From Polyporus tsugae (lineage: Eukaryota; Basidiomycota; Agaricomycetes; Polyporales; Polyporaceae): a stretch of 64,000 nt of DNA. This document shows positions 11,974-23,225 of the stretch, piece after piece. The notes beneath the pieces are model-generated. The model made no database searches and was not told where the DNA came from. It saw only the letters and a list, made by a program, of their open reading frames with translations. Every line of letters starts with the position of its first letter. Positions within the stretch are counted from its first letter, which is position 1. The DNA is taken from contig JAHRBS010000004.1 of assembly GCA_024305745.1 (NCBI GenBank), forward strand, positions 3,782,001 to 3,846,000, in the 5' to 3' direction. Made by a program: the position numbers and the translations under genes.

Positions 11974-12868
11974 CATCCCGGGGTCGGCAGTTAGCTATGT
12001 TTGCACATCTCTCGCTCTCGAGTCTGATTGCTATCCCACATTCATGTACTACTATGCATTCCTATGTTTATTACGCAGTCTTGCACGATCGTCATGTTTT
12101 CAATTGCATTCATTCAACGTTTTCTCTCGACAAGCGACCAACCAATTGAATCACAGAGAATCCATACAAGATACAATAATATAAGCACATCGATATGGAC
12201 AGTATGTACTGACATCGATGAGCCCTTATTTACAAGTATCAAGCAATAACGTTAGCATGTCTCCACGTAAGCGTAGGGCGTGATTAGACGGCTAGAGTGG
12301 GTAACCTCTCAATGTCCATTGAACCTTACGGTATGTACGGCGGCGGCGGCGGCATTCCATGTGCCCCCACAATCTCGCAACCTCCACCTCCAACACCTTA
12401 GTGACTCCATACGCAACGATGTCGTAGGATCTGACGGAGTTCGAACTTCGATCTGACCAGCACGCTCTTTCGTGAATACCTAGAAAATTCCTACCCTTCT
12501 CAAGGACGAAGGATCACCTGTAGAAGACTAACAGAAGAACCATCAAATTCGGTTATTAACGGAATAGCAGCAGGGAACTGACAGAGGAGACGAGTGGGAG
12601 ATTTCATAAGCGTACGGGTAATGGCCACATCTGACAGATGCACTCACAACATCCTCAAGCGCCACTTGCATCTCGTAGTCAAAGTCACCGACGACACCTT
12701 CCGACGCTCGTAAAACCTTAGTAAAGTAACATAATAACACGTTGGTAGTACATTGTCCAGTAGCCGCCGCATAGTCCCCTGCAAGGCGTCGCATACATGA
12801 ATTAGCCCCAGCACCAGAACGGGATCGATCAAGTCACGACTGACGAACCTCTACCCACATCCCTGAAA
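11974..12868. other. Convergent 3' region, no gene seen
   Basis: About 900 bases between two genes that converge, so both terminators lie here. The only pattern noticed is a short CGG run near 12338-12353. No ORF looks like protein. Confidence 0.5.
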
Positions 12869-14319
12869 TCACATCCCTTCTCCGTACCGGGGAGGCGCTT
12901 CAATGACCCCCCATTGCACCTCCTGTTGCGCCCTCAACCCCGCAACCTCCGCCCGCAACGAGACGAGCTGTGATAGAATCTCCTCGTTTGCACACGTCTC
13001 AGTCGATCTTGCCATGGATGTTAGACTGGCCGACCGCGGCCGTGAGACGGTGTCGGATCGGGCAGACTGCCCAATGCGACGTCCAATATTCGAGAACCGA
13101 AGCTGGCCGTCGATGACGACTTCGATCGAGGTGTGAGGCGAAGCCGATGCAGTGAGCCCATGGGATGAAGTGGGCTGGTAGAGGTAGAGGAACGGAAGGG
13201 AGGTATGACTGTCTCGGATGACCTCGGTTCCATACCCGGTGTGTTCAGCTGGTGGAAGAGAGTTTCGAGCGGAGGATATGCGGGAAGGGTTATGGGCTTT
13301 GGCGTTGAATGGACGTGACGCGGATATTATATGCAGGATATCCGCACGAATGTCCCCGGAGGAAAAGTCCCTGCGTTGCTGCGTTTCCGTAGTCCCTTCG
13401 TTAAGAGGAAGCCAGCTCCACACCGGGCGACGCTTGATCCGCATGTACAACAACAACGGGGTCAGAAGTGCGAGGAATGCTGCAGCCCCGCCAATCGATC
13501 CGCCGAGTATGGCCCCCAATGGTGGGGTAGTTTGTTGCACGGCTGGCAGCTGGGATGGCCGGGGAGAATGCTGTAGGTAAGGTTTAATATACGTCCAGCG
13601 AAACAGCTACAGATCCATCAACTCACTTCCGTCATTGAATTGTCCTGAGACGTTGGACAGGGTGCTGAACATGGAGGTGCAGTCGAAGCTGATGTGTTAA
13701 ACCTGGAAGTCGGTGAAGAGACCGATGGGGAGAAGGTGGATGAGGAGGACAGCGAATACGAGGTGGATAATGAGGAGGACAGCGAATGCGAGGTTGGGGA
13801 CGAGGTGGAAAGGACACTGGATGAGGATACTGTGGACTCGTTGGAAAACGTATACTGGGCGTAGTCGAACATTGAAAGGGACCCCTGCAGCGTATCAGGC
13901 TGAATCACCAATACATGCTCCCCATTGCCCAGGTCGGTATGGGCATAGACAAGCTGATTGAACAAAAAATCCGTGCTGTCCGTCGGGTTGTGCTCGAATC
14001 GACCGTCCAGTGCACCATCGAGAGTGAACGTCAAATACGTGCCCGTCGCGAAGTTGGCATTGAGAACGCTGTTCGCCAGCACATTGTAGACGTAGATGGC
14101 GACACCCGTAAATTGCAATGTGATAGCAGTGGGTGTGCGGTCTTCGTTCGGTGATGTTGCAATCCCGTGCCAAGTTCCACGGACCCAGCGGCCGAAGTAT
14201 TCGGGAAGGACCCCTGTAGCGCTATCCCCAAACTGGTCGTCGATGGTGCGGTTGCTGAGCTGGGCAACCGAGGCTGTGGTGAATAGGACAAGCAGAACTA
14301 CGTGGAAGGGGTCGGGCAT
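12869..14319 (-). CDS. Single-pass membrane protein with lectin-like ectodomain and Ser/Thr stalk
   Basis: Exons 14319-13627 and 13570-12869 give 464 residues. The layout, in order, is as follows. A signal peptide (about 1-20, ending ASVAQ) comes first. A beta-rich ectodomain of about 150 residues follows, with TYLTFTLDGALDGRFEH. A very Ser/Thr-rich stalk (about 175-230) comes next, then one transmembrane helix (about 245-270, ILGGSIGGAAAFLALLTPLL) with stop-transfer KRR. A cytosolic tail ends in a short heptad segment (LVSLRAEVAGLRAQQ) and APPRY. This arrangement is common in mushroom-forming fungi and looks like a surface sensor or adhesin, but no function is established that I know of. The start at 14319 was chosen because a signal peptide follows directly; the frame is open further upstream. 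Confidence 0.8.
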
Positions 14320-14638
14320 CCTAGGTGAGTGGGGAGTGAAAATGGGGCGCACCAGGAGCAGTGTCCTTAACATAGACCGCCGGTAAACCATGCAACATGG
14401 TGCTCCTAGTTGACGACGGTGGACTGGCAGGTAACTCACGAAACCACAGTGGGACTAGTAGATATGTGGACAATGAGGAGGACAACGAATGGGATCGTTA
14501 CCCTCAGTCAGTGTTCGTGATCATGATGCGGTATGTGGCGACCTCCTTACCTCTGGAGATATTTCTCGGGTTTCTCGGATCCAAGACACAGTTGGATTAG
14601 ATGATATGATTGAATGCCATCATGCTTCCCCACCAAGC

Positions 14639-16259
14639 CTACTCCTTTCCCAAGTTCAAACCTGAGCTTACCAACGATTCGACTTCCTCCGCTGCTCCCC
14701 ACGACATCTGGTAACCAGCCGAGCTTCCCAAAAAGACGTCAACGCCACATGCATCGCATACAGCAGGTCGCAACGTACCCAAACCCATAAGCATGGACCA
14801 CCAAGACCTTGCCGGTGGCGGCGGGGGCAGTACCTTCCTCTGCGGTAATCCACTCCGTCTCGCACGGAAGCCCCAGCCATTCCGCTTCTACGCGAGGACC
14901 GCCCTTCCGTGCAGGACGCAAGCCAACGTTGTGTTTGAGAATCTTGGTCTCCTTGTCCTTAATGGCAGGCGCAAGCTCGGCACACCGGTCAAGGATCCCC
15001 CGTGCGTCCGCAGCGCTGAAAGACGTGTCCCAGTTTCCCTCTTCGTACTTGCCCCCGAGGACTGTCGTGAATCCGCTGGCGTTCGGCCAAGGCCGGGGAA
15101 TGATGTAAGTGACGTCTGCTGGATGGTCTGCGATGGAAATGGAGCTGTATGAGTAGGGCTATCGGACCGGGGATAACGGTGGTGCTTCACCACTGCCAAT
15201 AAACTCCTCCATCATGAACTCGCGAACTTTCGGATTGTCGATCACGACGGTCTGTCCGCGGATGGGATACACGTCCTTGTCTTCGAGCCCGATCAACGAC
15301 CTCGCACCTGTTGGCATACCGTGTCAGCGTCAATGCGGTGTTGGCGGGAAATGAACGAGGGAAGCACCTAGGCCGGTAGCATTGACGAGCACGCCGTTCG
15401 GGCCTACAACCACCGCCGCTTCTCCGATCGAGCAGACCTTTCGCCGGACGAACTCTACTCCACGCGACTGCAGCTCCTTCGCAACCCAAGGGAGGTAATG
15501 ATCCGGGCACACGGACACAGTCTGAAAGCCAACGCCGCGCTTTTGGTTCGCCGGTACTTCGCTCGAGTCGAGCACTCGGAACTAGAAGGCTATCACGGAA
15601 GGCCCATGCGAGCACCGATAGTGACTTACGTCGCGAACGAGGTCCCGGTACCATAAACCTTCGAGGTCTACGTCTTCTTTGTAAAAGACTTTGGAAGAGG
15701 AATCCTGTGTCATGGAGAATGCATGTTCAGCGATTGTTGGTTCTCGCACCGTGTGGCGTAACTCACGATAACCAGTCCCGAAGGGATCATGTCCCAGAAT
15801 TTGTTACTTTTAAACCACGTTGAGTTCATGTATGCGGCGTAAGGTGAACCGGTGGTCGACTTACAAGGTGGTCTTCTCCCATCTATGCGTGCGCTCGCTA
15901 AGCTTGCCCAGCGGGGACCAGTTTGCGCCCTACATGAAGGTAACTATCATTAATACCGCATGCCCATTGCGAAGACTGACGGACGTTCGGGAGAACGGAA
16001 CGTCAACGTCTACTTCGGATTGAATGGTTGGCTAAAGCCGATTCTGCCGGACGGGGCACGCTGCCGCGATAGAGCGAATGAGAGATGCACGTACCGCCCA
16101 CGGAGACGAGAAAGCCTGCGAATCGAGGTCCTGGGGCGTGTCCCTCGCGACAACCTTGATCTTGTATCGCGCATTCTCGGAAAGGACATAGGCCACTGTC
16201 AGGCCGATGACTCCGGCGCCGAGAACGACTACTTGCGTCTGAGATGATTCGGACGACAT
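14639..16259 (-). CDS. DAO: D-amino-acid oxidase (FAD-dependent)
   Basis: Oxidatively deaminates D-amino acids to 2-oxo acids with release of ammonia and hydrogen peroxide. Eight exons (16259-16095, 15929-15865, 15806-15767, 15704-15630, 15581-15368, 15307-15194, 15127-14779, 14723-14639) join in phase to 368 residues, the normal length. The N-terminal dinucleotide fold [17 protein letters not shown] binds [41 protein letters not shown] (substrate Tyr region) and [12 protein letters not shown] (substrate Arg) are the family signatures. [13 protein letters not shown] closes the FAD site. The protein ends NLGKE, so no C-terminal SKL-type peroxisomal signal is visible, which is unusual for this normally peroxisomal enzyme. 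The 165-base first intron is long for this window. Confidence 0.92.
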
Positions 16260-17142
16260 GTTCGGGTGATTTGGCAGCGAGATGAGTTGATCGCGGGAGA
16301 GGCTCGAAGACGACAGTCCTTGGAAGAGTGGATGATCGCTGTAAACTGTCGTCCAGTAGCTTGATACCGAGTCATTCCGGGCCGCATTCCACGGTTGTAC
16401 ATGTTTGTGTTCGCAAGTGGTCTAGAATTGGAGACATATCGATTAGCTTGTCCCACGTGACGCTCAGCCGAACTTTACACAATCGAGGGCACAGACACCA
16501 CTCACACAATTGGATGGTAGATAATGTTACAATTACGCTGGACTCGAAAACGTTAAGGAGGTCAAGAGGTCGACGCGGCAAGGCTGAGGAGCGTTGTGAA
16601 AGGGTGCACAGCCACAGGAGGCTGAGCTGAGTCGTCTCGACTTGAAAGTCACCCTCCATTCCCTCCACGACATACCGAGCCCCGCCACGCCCTTCTTGGG
16701 CATTCAGGCGCACCCGGTCATCGCATCACGGTCTGGATGTTGCGGTGCCGTTGTCGACGACTCCGATTGAGGCTGCCGTTCTGGTCGATCCCCGTCAAGG
16801 TACTGGCTGCAGGGAATCCGTAGCGCCAAAAACAGCCAGCTCTCGCCTCAAAACAACTGTTCCCGCGTTCCAAACACAATTATGGCCTCTCCGGGGACAT
16901 ATGTATGGCTGCAACTGGCCCCGGCCGGAGCGCCTGCGAAGTTACCCCATTCCTTGTGCCGCCCCGATGCTATCGAAACTTAGGTAGCTATCTAGACATT
17001 GTGGCCACGGGTTATAAGTCCACAGCTGCTGTGCTTCACACACCCTCCAGCACGTCCCGGCTCTCCACAGCCCACATCTGACACGACAGAACCGCCTGGT
17101 TCCAACTACCCTTTCTACCAATTCCTCCTACCAATTCCTTCT
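16260..17142. other. Upstream region shared by DAO and the next ORF
   Basis: About 880 bases between two divergent genes. TATAAG at 17013-17018 may serve the gene starting at 17143. A minus-strand frame at about 16713-16372 contains GARYVVEGMEGDFQVETTQL, which looks protein-like, but it has no ATG and no recognised family. Confidence 0.35.
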
Positions 17143-17604
17143 ATGCCGCGCGACGACCACCATACTCTCGAACGCACCGCGCTTTGGATCCAGGCCCAAG
17201 ACTCCTTCAAGGTGCAGCACCCCCATTTCAGCTCCGCTCCTCCATCTCCGGCTAGGTCGTCCACCAAGATATCGTCCACCTATCGCTCGACCACATCCTC
17301 GGAAGCAACGTCCTTGAAGCCATCCTTGGGCAACGCCACTTCCATGCAGCGCTCATCACATCGCCCACCCCCGAGCACCCGTACGCCAAGCACACATACG
17401 CGTGCTCAGAGCACGTCTGTTCAACGGCCTCTGCACGACTCCCGTACCCAGCGGTCAATGCTTCCTTTCCCTGTGAGCCCACCAGGCTCGGGGTACCCTG
17501 TAGCAATGGAGGTGGCAGCGCCACGCCGTCCGATAGCTGAGGGAGGGGACAAAAAGGCGAGTAAACCTTCCAGTCGAACAGGTGGGCCGGATCGATGCGA
17601 CTGA
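17143..17604 (+). CDS. Small Ser/Thr/Pro-rich hypothetical protein
   Basis: An uninterrupted frame of 153 codons starts MPRDDHHTLERTALWIQAQ. After a short possibly helical N terminus it is dominated by Ser, Thr, Pro and Arg, with basic and phospho-site-like segments and no cysteine pattern, signal peptide or membrane helix. The frame is open further upstream to 16999; I chose the ATG at 17143 because the TATAAG at 17013 lies 130 bases before it and the sequence turns protein-like there. I do not recognise it. It could be a disordered regulatory protein or a spurious ORF. Confidence 0.4.
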   Translation: MPRDDHHTLERTALWIQAQDSFKVQHPHFSSAPPSPARSSTKISSTYRSTTSSEATSLKPSLGNATSMQRSSHRPPPSTRTPSTHTRAQSTSVQRPLHDSRTQRSMLPFPVSPPGSGYPVAMEVAAPRRPIAEGGDKKASKPSSRTGGPDRCD

Positions 17605-19128
17605 GTCGCCCACAGATGCTTCGGCTGCCTGTAAGAAAGGACAGGAGACCTTCGTTGCTCGATCAGATCAAGCAACTCGGAACCCCCGGTCATCGAAGGC
17701 GAGATTCCGAGCCGGGGAAGAATGCTTAGACGGGCTGTCAGTCTGCCTGCACAGCACCCTTACCACTCCCTTCGTGGTCTTCACCATGCCAGGCACGGGG
17801 GGTATGGGATGAGCATGTTGGATATCCGCACCGATATCTCACCCACACTCCGCTCTCCTAAGTATGCACATACACCGTTCCCAAAGCTTCTTTGCATGGG
17901 TATCATATCGCGTTCTTTAGAAATAATGTATGTTTATATCAGATCCCGGATGGCTTGGAACGGATGCATTTATGAACTGTACTGTACTTTTACTGTCCCG
18001 CTATGATACGTCTTATATAATGTGCGGTCCAGGTTATGTATCATCGGACGCCGGACTCGGCGTGAGGGACGCAATTAGCGAGATGAAACATGCGAGCTCG
18101 GTTGGGCCATGGGTATGTCACACGCATGGTAAAGAAGGGCGACCAGGTGAACACTTGACAGCCACTTTCCGCTCCGCTGCACTGTTCGAGATTCCTCAGA
18201 CACCGGTCATTCAGGCCTGCTTCAGCAGAGACGAACGGCTCCGTCCCCGATGAAGCGCTCGCGACAGTCTTGCACTTTCCACTGAGGCGCCCGGGCTCGT
18301 TGCGTCTGGCCGCTGCCTCGAATTCCCGCCACGTCCCGCCGTTCTACCACAGCAATAGGCATTGGCCATGGAAACCAGAGCCACCGGGTCACCATAGCCA
18401 CAGTTATGCTATTGATTGCGTTTGTTTTACCGAGTGGCTGAGCCCGATGAAACTGCAACGAGCTGACACCACACTCGGTTGCAGGACTCCTCGTGGTTCT
18501 CGTGCATTCAATAGCCGAGTAATCGTCCGCTATCCTCGTGTCCTTAGCACTCATCTGACATTGTATGTGCTTATCAGGTTTAGTAAGTGAGTATACTCTC
18601 CTGTTCGGTCCGACTTTCGTGCCCTTGTTACATTCCGAGTCGGAGCTGGCATGATGCCAGCTACCGCCGTGACCAGAACTGCACTGGGTCAGGTCGGCGG
18701 TCCCTAAGGTTCAACCATAGTATCTGGGTCTCCCAGAGGGAAGCCATGACATCAAGTGCCTGTTTAAAGACTGAGTACTGTCAATGGCCTTTGACCCGAA
18801 TGCCTCTGCCCCTTCGCATCACTAGGCTAAGGCATCATGTCCCCAGGCTCTCTGTGAGATGAAATCTGGTGGGTGCCCTCATTTCTCCCGTCGACGTCTT
18901 CAAAGCTCTGCGCCCCCAGCCGATATGAACGTGTTTGCCTCAAGGTGGACCGTCTCCTCAGATAAAAATCGGGTGCAACCATCGTGCAGAGTTTCGACAC
19001 TTGTCCATCCACTGCGCTACCCATCGACCCCCCATCCATCACCCACTCTTCGTCCTTGGTTTTTCTTCGTCTCCAATCCGGCATTGGTTGTATACCCTTT
19101 CGCAGAACCACCGATACCACTAGACATC
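17605..19128. other. Gene-poor stretch of 1.5 kb
   Basis: Base composition is mixed and several short ORFs occur on both strands, none with a recognisable domain. The right end must include the promoter of the gene at 19129. Confidence 0.35.
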
Positions 19129-20168
19129 ATGGCCCCCGAGGTCCGCTTCAACTCCTTCGGCATCCCATACCTCGTCGAGTTCGCGAACATCACCTTCCGC
19201 TCCCGCTTACGCAAGGCTGCGCGCTCCTCCCGCATTCGCTCCGGGTCCGTCACCCCCACCGCAAGCTTCCACAAACAGTCGCTGGACTCGCGGCCCTCGT
19301 TCGAGAGCTCCTCCTCCTCCCAGCCATCCCTCGACACCTACTCGTCCTCCCGCCCGATCCTGAACCTCCACCCCTCGGTGCACCGCAACCGAGCTTCAAG
19401 CCGGCTCTCCTTCGAGTCCGACTGGACATTCGCGACCGCGTCCTCCGAGACCCTCGCCGGCCTGAGCATGTCCAAGGGCAAGGCGCAACACAAGCGCGAC
19501 CTGAAACTCGCCCCCGTCCTGACGCCCCCATTCTCCCCCATCTCCCCCGTCTCGATCTCGCCGATCCTCGCGACAGAGCCGCGCATCGTGATCGAGAGCG
19601 AGATCGACACCCGCGGCCGGACCGGGTACGGGACGGAGGTCGATGGGGGCGCGGAGCCTGAGGGCAAGGGTCTGCTCATCCGCTTCGCGTCGCAGCTCGC
19701 GCAGCCGCCGCACACGCTCTCCGAGAACCGGCTCGCGCGCCTCAAGTACCGCATCGCCAAGGCCGTCATGGCCGCCGGCATGCACACCGCGTCCTCGCCC
19801 GAGTTCGCTGCGACGGACGACGGCGACACATACAGTCAGGGTGCCACACCGCGCGAGTCGTACGCGTCGATCGGGAGCATCTACTCGGAGGAGGTCGAGG
19901 AGGCCGGCCTGCCCGGCTCGCTCTTCCGCGGGACGTATGGGCAGGTCATGAACGCGCTCCAGGGCGCGGGCCTGACCGCGAGCCCGTGCAAGGAGTCTGG
20001 TGTGCAGTACGGTGAGTGCGGTGCGGTCGTGCCTCCTTCATTTCCGAGCCCGTGTGTGCTGATATCTGCTCCCTGGACCTTGCAGCCACGTGTGTTGGCG
20101 CGTTGTTTGTGGCACACCAGAACCCGTACGGCGGCGTGGACTTCACCAGGCTCACGTTGTGGGCGTGA
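19129..20168 (+). CDS. Serine-rich conserved-looking hypothetical protein
   Basis: Exons 19129-20011 and 20086-20168 give 321 residues. The N terminus (APEVRFNSFGIPYLVEFAN) reads as a folded or amphipathic segment. Residues 35-150 are Ser/Pro-rich and presumably disordered, with LTPPFSPISPVSISP. A second ordered-looking block follows with LARLKYRIAKAVMAAGMH, then VMNALQGAGLT. The small second exon ends FVAHQNPYGGVDFTRLTLWA. Codon use is strongly GC3-biased like the surrounding real genes, which supports coding. No family is recognised. The ATG chosen has an in-frame open region upstream to 18859, so a longer N terminus is possible. Confidence 0.65.
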
Positions 20169-20605
20169 GGCATTCTGTCTCGCTGGTGCGTTCGTCAATT
20201 CTCCACCTCATCTAGACATCGAACTACGCTAATCCTTGACATAGATCACGTCTTTCCGGTGTCTGGCATACGCTATTTATCCTATTTTCAGGGCCTAGTA
20301 GCTCTTCCTTCCACCACGTCCTATGGTCGTCGCCCCCTTCGCTTTCGCCTGCTGGAGCCTAGAGCCTAGTTTTGTTCGTTTATGATGACATGCCACCATG
20401 TGCGTAAAGCTGTCGTTCGTCTCTCGGAGGGAGATGGTTGTTGTATGATTATGTACCAGTAGGAAGCACTCGAACCCATGTATTATAGTACTTACGTATG
20501 CAATGATGTACTACGATATGTGTGCATACCAAACAGTGGTCGGCCTTGGGTCGAACCCTGGTCTTTGGATGCATGTTATCTAAGCACGGATGCCACAGAC
20601 AATAT
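20169..20605. other. Intergenic, 3' region of preceding gene
   Basis: About 440 AT-richer bases with no ORF or RNA signal that I can support before the tRNA gene. Confidence 0.45.
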
Positions 20606-20686
20606 GAACCCTTGGCACAGTGGTAGCGCGTGAGATTCCAGCTTGGGAAATCCTCAAGGTCGTCCGTTCAATCCGGGCAGGGTTCA
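20606..20686 (+). tRNA. tRNA-Trp (CCA) with short intron, copy 1
   Basis: A cloverleaf can be drawn. Acceptor GAACCCT pairs fully with AGGGTTC, followed by discriminator A. The A box is TGGCACAGTGGTAGCGC. The anticodon arm begins TGAGA TT CCA G. The T arm is GTCCG-TTCAATC-CGGGC. Between base 37 and the 3' anticodon stem CCTCA there are about 10 extra bases, which fits an intron of about 9 nt at the canonical position. One A-C mismatch remains at 31-39. A T run follows at about 20689-20693 as a Pol III terminator. A near-identical copy at 31753-31833 supports a real gene. Confidence 0.8.
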
Positions 20687-21151
20687 GGTTTTTATCATCC
20701 TTCCACTAATCGTTCTCATCCTTCGGACGAATGTTGTAAATTGTATTGTAGGCCTACAATATTGGGGAGAGATGAGCCGTGTATTGTCTGCGATCCTTTC
20801 GCCCCTCCGCGGTGGCCTCGAACCTGCCCGCATCGCACAGCTCGTTCACGGGCTCGCGCACCTTCGGCAGCGCGCGCCTCCAGCACGTCGGCGAGCAGTC
20901 GCGCCTTGAGCGCTGAGCTGCGAGCTCTGCGACGCCTGGCTCGGGTGCGGAACTAAGAACGCATGGGGGATACATTTCGCATGCAACAGAAACCATGGGC
21001 CGTATTGCAAGAGGTGGTGTGACCACGAACGGGCACTCGAGACAATTCATGTCTAAAATGAGTAGTCATAATGCAATTATACTAGCATGCGCAGCAGTAC
21101 AGTATGTGTATAAGAAAGCAGATCTAGAAGTGCGACAGCAAGTCCTGTCTC
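20687..21151. other. Intergenic between tRNA-Trp and MAS2 3' end
   Basis: About 460 bases. A GC-rich island at about 20815-20945 stands out in AT-richer surroundings. On the minus strand it gives protein-like snatches in two frames, so it may be a gene scrap, but no family is recognised. Confidence 0.35.
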
Positions 21152-22910
21152 TCATGCCTCAGCAAGCCCATACTTGCGCAACACGCCCCGGTAGTCGCCA
21201 ACATCTTCCCGACCCATGACGACGACGCTCGCTTTGGCCGGACTGCGAGGCCCAAAGAGGCGCGCGGCGACACGGCGGAGGATCGCGTTGTCGACTGCGT
21301 CGATCTTTTCGCACATCTCAGACACGGGGATCTTGCGGCTATGGACCAAGACCTAGCACAGTGATGTCAGATAATGCCATGAACAGGGGGCAGAAGGAAA
21401 GGCAAACCTGGCGACCAAGATCCTCGACCTCGACTGCGCGGCTCTCAAGGGCCATCATGAGACTGGACTTGAGCTGGTTCTTCGCGCGGCTCAACTCCTG
21501 CTCAGGAATGTTGGAGTACAGCAGCAGGCTGAGCTGGTGAACGAGGTGGGGGAAGATGTGTGTGGGGTTGTTCGCTTGGCGGCCGCTCGAGGGGACGAAG
21601 GACGCGAACAGGCCGAACAGGGAGGAGTCGGTGTAAATGTGGTGGAAGGACGCGCAGTGGTCTATTTGGGGGAAGTGGTTGAGGATGTGGGTGTATAGGC
21701 GGGAGTACATGCCCTTTCCGGGACCACCTGACAAACGCAAGGCGTCAATTCAATCAGCGAAACTATGCGAGACGGAGAAAAAGTGGAGATGACGTACCTG
21801 CGGAGAAGCTGCCACCACCGCCCAGCAAGACCTGCATAGTCGCTACTGCATAGACGTCGTCATCGTGGATGCCGACGCCCTCGAATGCAAGATACACATG
21901 GTTGAACTCAGTGGTGGGATCGTGGATGAACCTGTGTCCTCCGGTGTATGTCGGCGGACTGGGTGTTGCTGAGCTCGCGTCTTGCTCCGGGTTGTACAGG
22001 TATGATGACGCAGAGCGCGTGAGCGACTTCAGGAACGAAGGCGAGGACGGTTGCGAGGACTGGAGGAGGTTGATAGGGACTTGTTGTGAGGAACGCGCCT
22101 CACCTCGGGGCTTGGCCGGCTCTGCGCCCTTCAAGTGAGCAAAGTGCTTGTCCGCGAGTTCGACAAGGGCGTCGTGCGGCATGCCAGCACCTGCTATGAC
22201 CATCCTCTCCGGGCGGTACCACGTCTCCATGACCTTGCGCATCATAGGAGCGTCGATCTGGTCTATTCGATCCTCGGGGCACAGAAGGGGGTTCCCAAGC
22301 GACTGACCACCGTATGCGACATGGTGGAGAACCTCAGGGAGAATCATCTCGGGCTTCGCGCTCACCTCCCGCAACTCGTATCGCGCCGCCTCTCGCTGGG
22401 CAGCAATTTCTTCGGAAAGGAACGCAGCATCGAGGACGGTGTCGGCAATGAGCGACATGGCGAGAGGGGTGCCGTTGTGGAAGTGAGAGGACTGGTACAT
22501 GACGGATTCCCTTGCTGAAGAGCAGAGAATTTGACCACCGAGAGCGTCAATGTCAGTCGCCATCTCTTCCTCTGTGCGCGACTTGGTTGTCTGGAAAGTG
22601 GAGCATGGGTTGAGAGCGAATGTCAAAGGCAGCCCTATCTGCGCACCTTGAACGCCATCCTATCCAGGAAGTGGCTCACTCCGGACGTCGAATGGGTCTC
22701 GTACCGAGATCCTGCATCCACATACAGCCCAACCGACGAGAAGTGTCCCGGTGTAGTTTCCGTCGCTACTCGAATGCCATTGGAAAGAGTGGTGATCTGT
22801 ACTGGCGGGTCGGGGCTGGCGGTACTTGGTTTGACGGCATGTAGTGACCTATGACATGGGGGTCGACGGTTGACAGACGTGCGTAGAGAGTGGACAGCAG
22901 CGCGGCGCAT
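21152..22910 (-). CDS. MAS2: Mitochondrial processing peptidase alpha subunit
   Basis: Substrate-recognising partner of the MPP dimer that removes presequences from proteins imported into the matrix. Exons 22910-22647, 22590-21798, 21727-21408 and 21352-21152 give 525 residues. The N terminus (MRRAAVHSLRTSVNRRPP) is an Arg/Ser-rich, acid-free mitochondrial presequence. M16-family features follow: ITTLSNGIRVATETTPG, then HFLDRMAFK where the beta subunit has the zinc motif HxxEH. That degenerate site is the hallmark of the non-catalytic alpha subunit. The flexible glycine-rich loop GGGGSFSAGGPGKGM is complete and spans the second intron. A Ser/Pro-rich insert (about 255-300) lies between the two halves. 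The start was chosen at the ATG that opens the presequence. Confidence 0.94.
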
Positions 22911-23014
22911 AGTAGGCAGTGGTCGACGAAAAGGATGCGCGGGCGCTGACTCGGAGAGACTCCCGCTGACATTCGAGCACAAGTTCACATCGAATTAGAA
23001 TACGCAAAAAAAAG

Positions 23015-23086
23015 AGGGCCCACCGTGGTTCGAACACGGGACAACACGATCTGCAATCGTGTGCTCTACCACTGAGCTATAAGCCC
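23015..23086 (-). tRNA. tRNA-Cys (GCA)
   Basis: The minus strand folds into a standard cloverleaf of 72 nt without intron. Acceptor GGGCTTA pairs with TGGGCCC (two G-T pairs). The D arm contains GCTCAGTGGTAGAGC, the anticodon arm is CACGA-TTGCAGA-TCGTG and the T arm is CCGTG-TTCGAAC-CACGG. Discriminator base 73 is T, as in most cysteine tRNAs. A run of eight T on the minus strand right after it (23006-23013) is the Pol III terminator. Confidence 0.96.
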
Positions 23087-23225
23087 CTTTCATTCAGGAT
23101 CATCTTGGATGTTAATATCTATAATGAAAACCTCTCTCGCTCACACAACTTCAGATCGAACCCCCGTGCATTCCCTCGTCTACTACCAAACGATAAAGAT
23201 GATGAAAACATGCGTCGCATGTACT

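Noticed and set aside
20815..20945. GC-rich patch next to tRNA-Trp with protein-like snatches on the minus strand
   Set aside because: Only short readings in different frames and no recognisable family; too little to call a gene.
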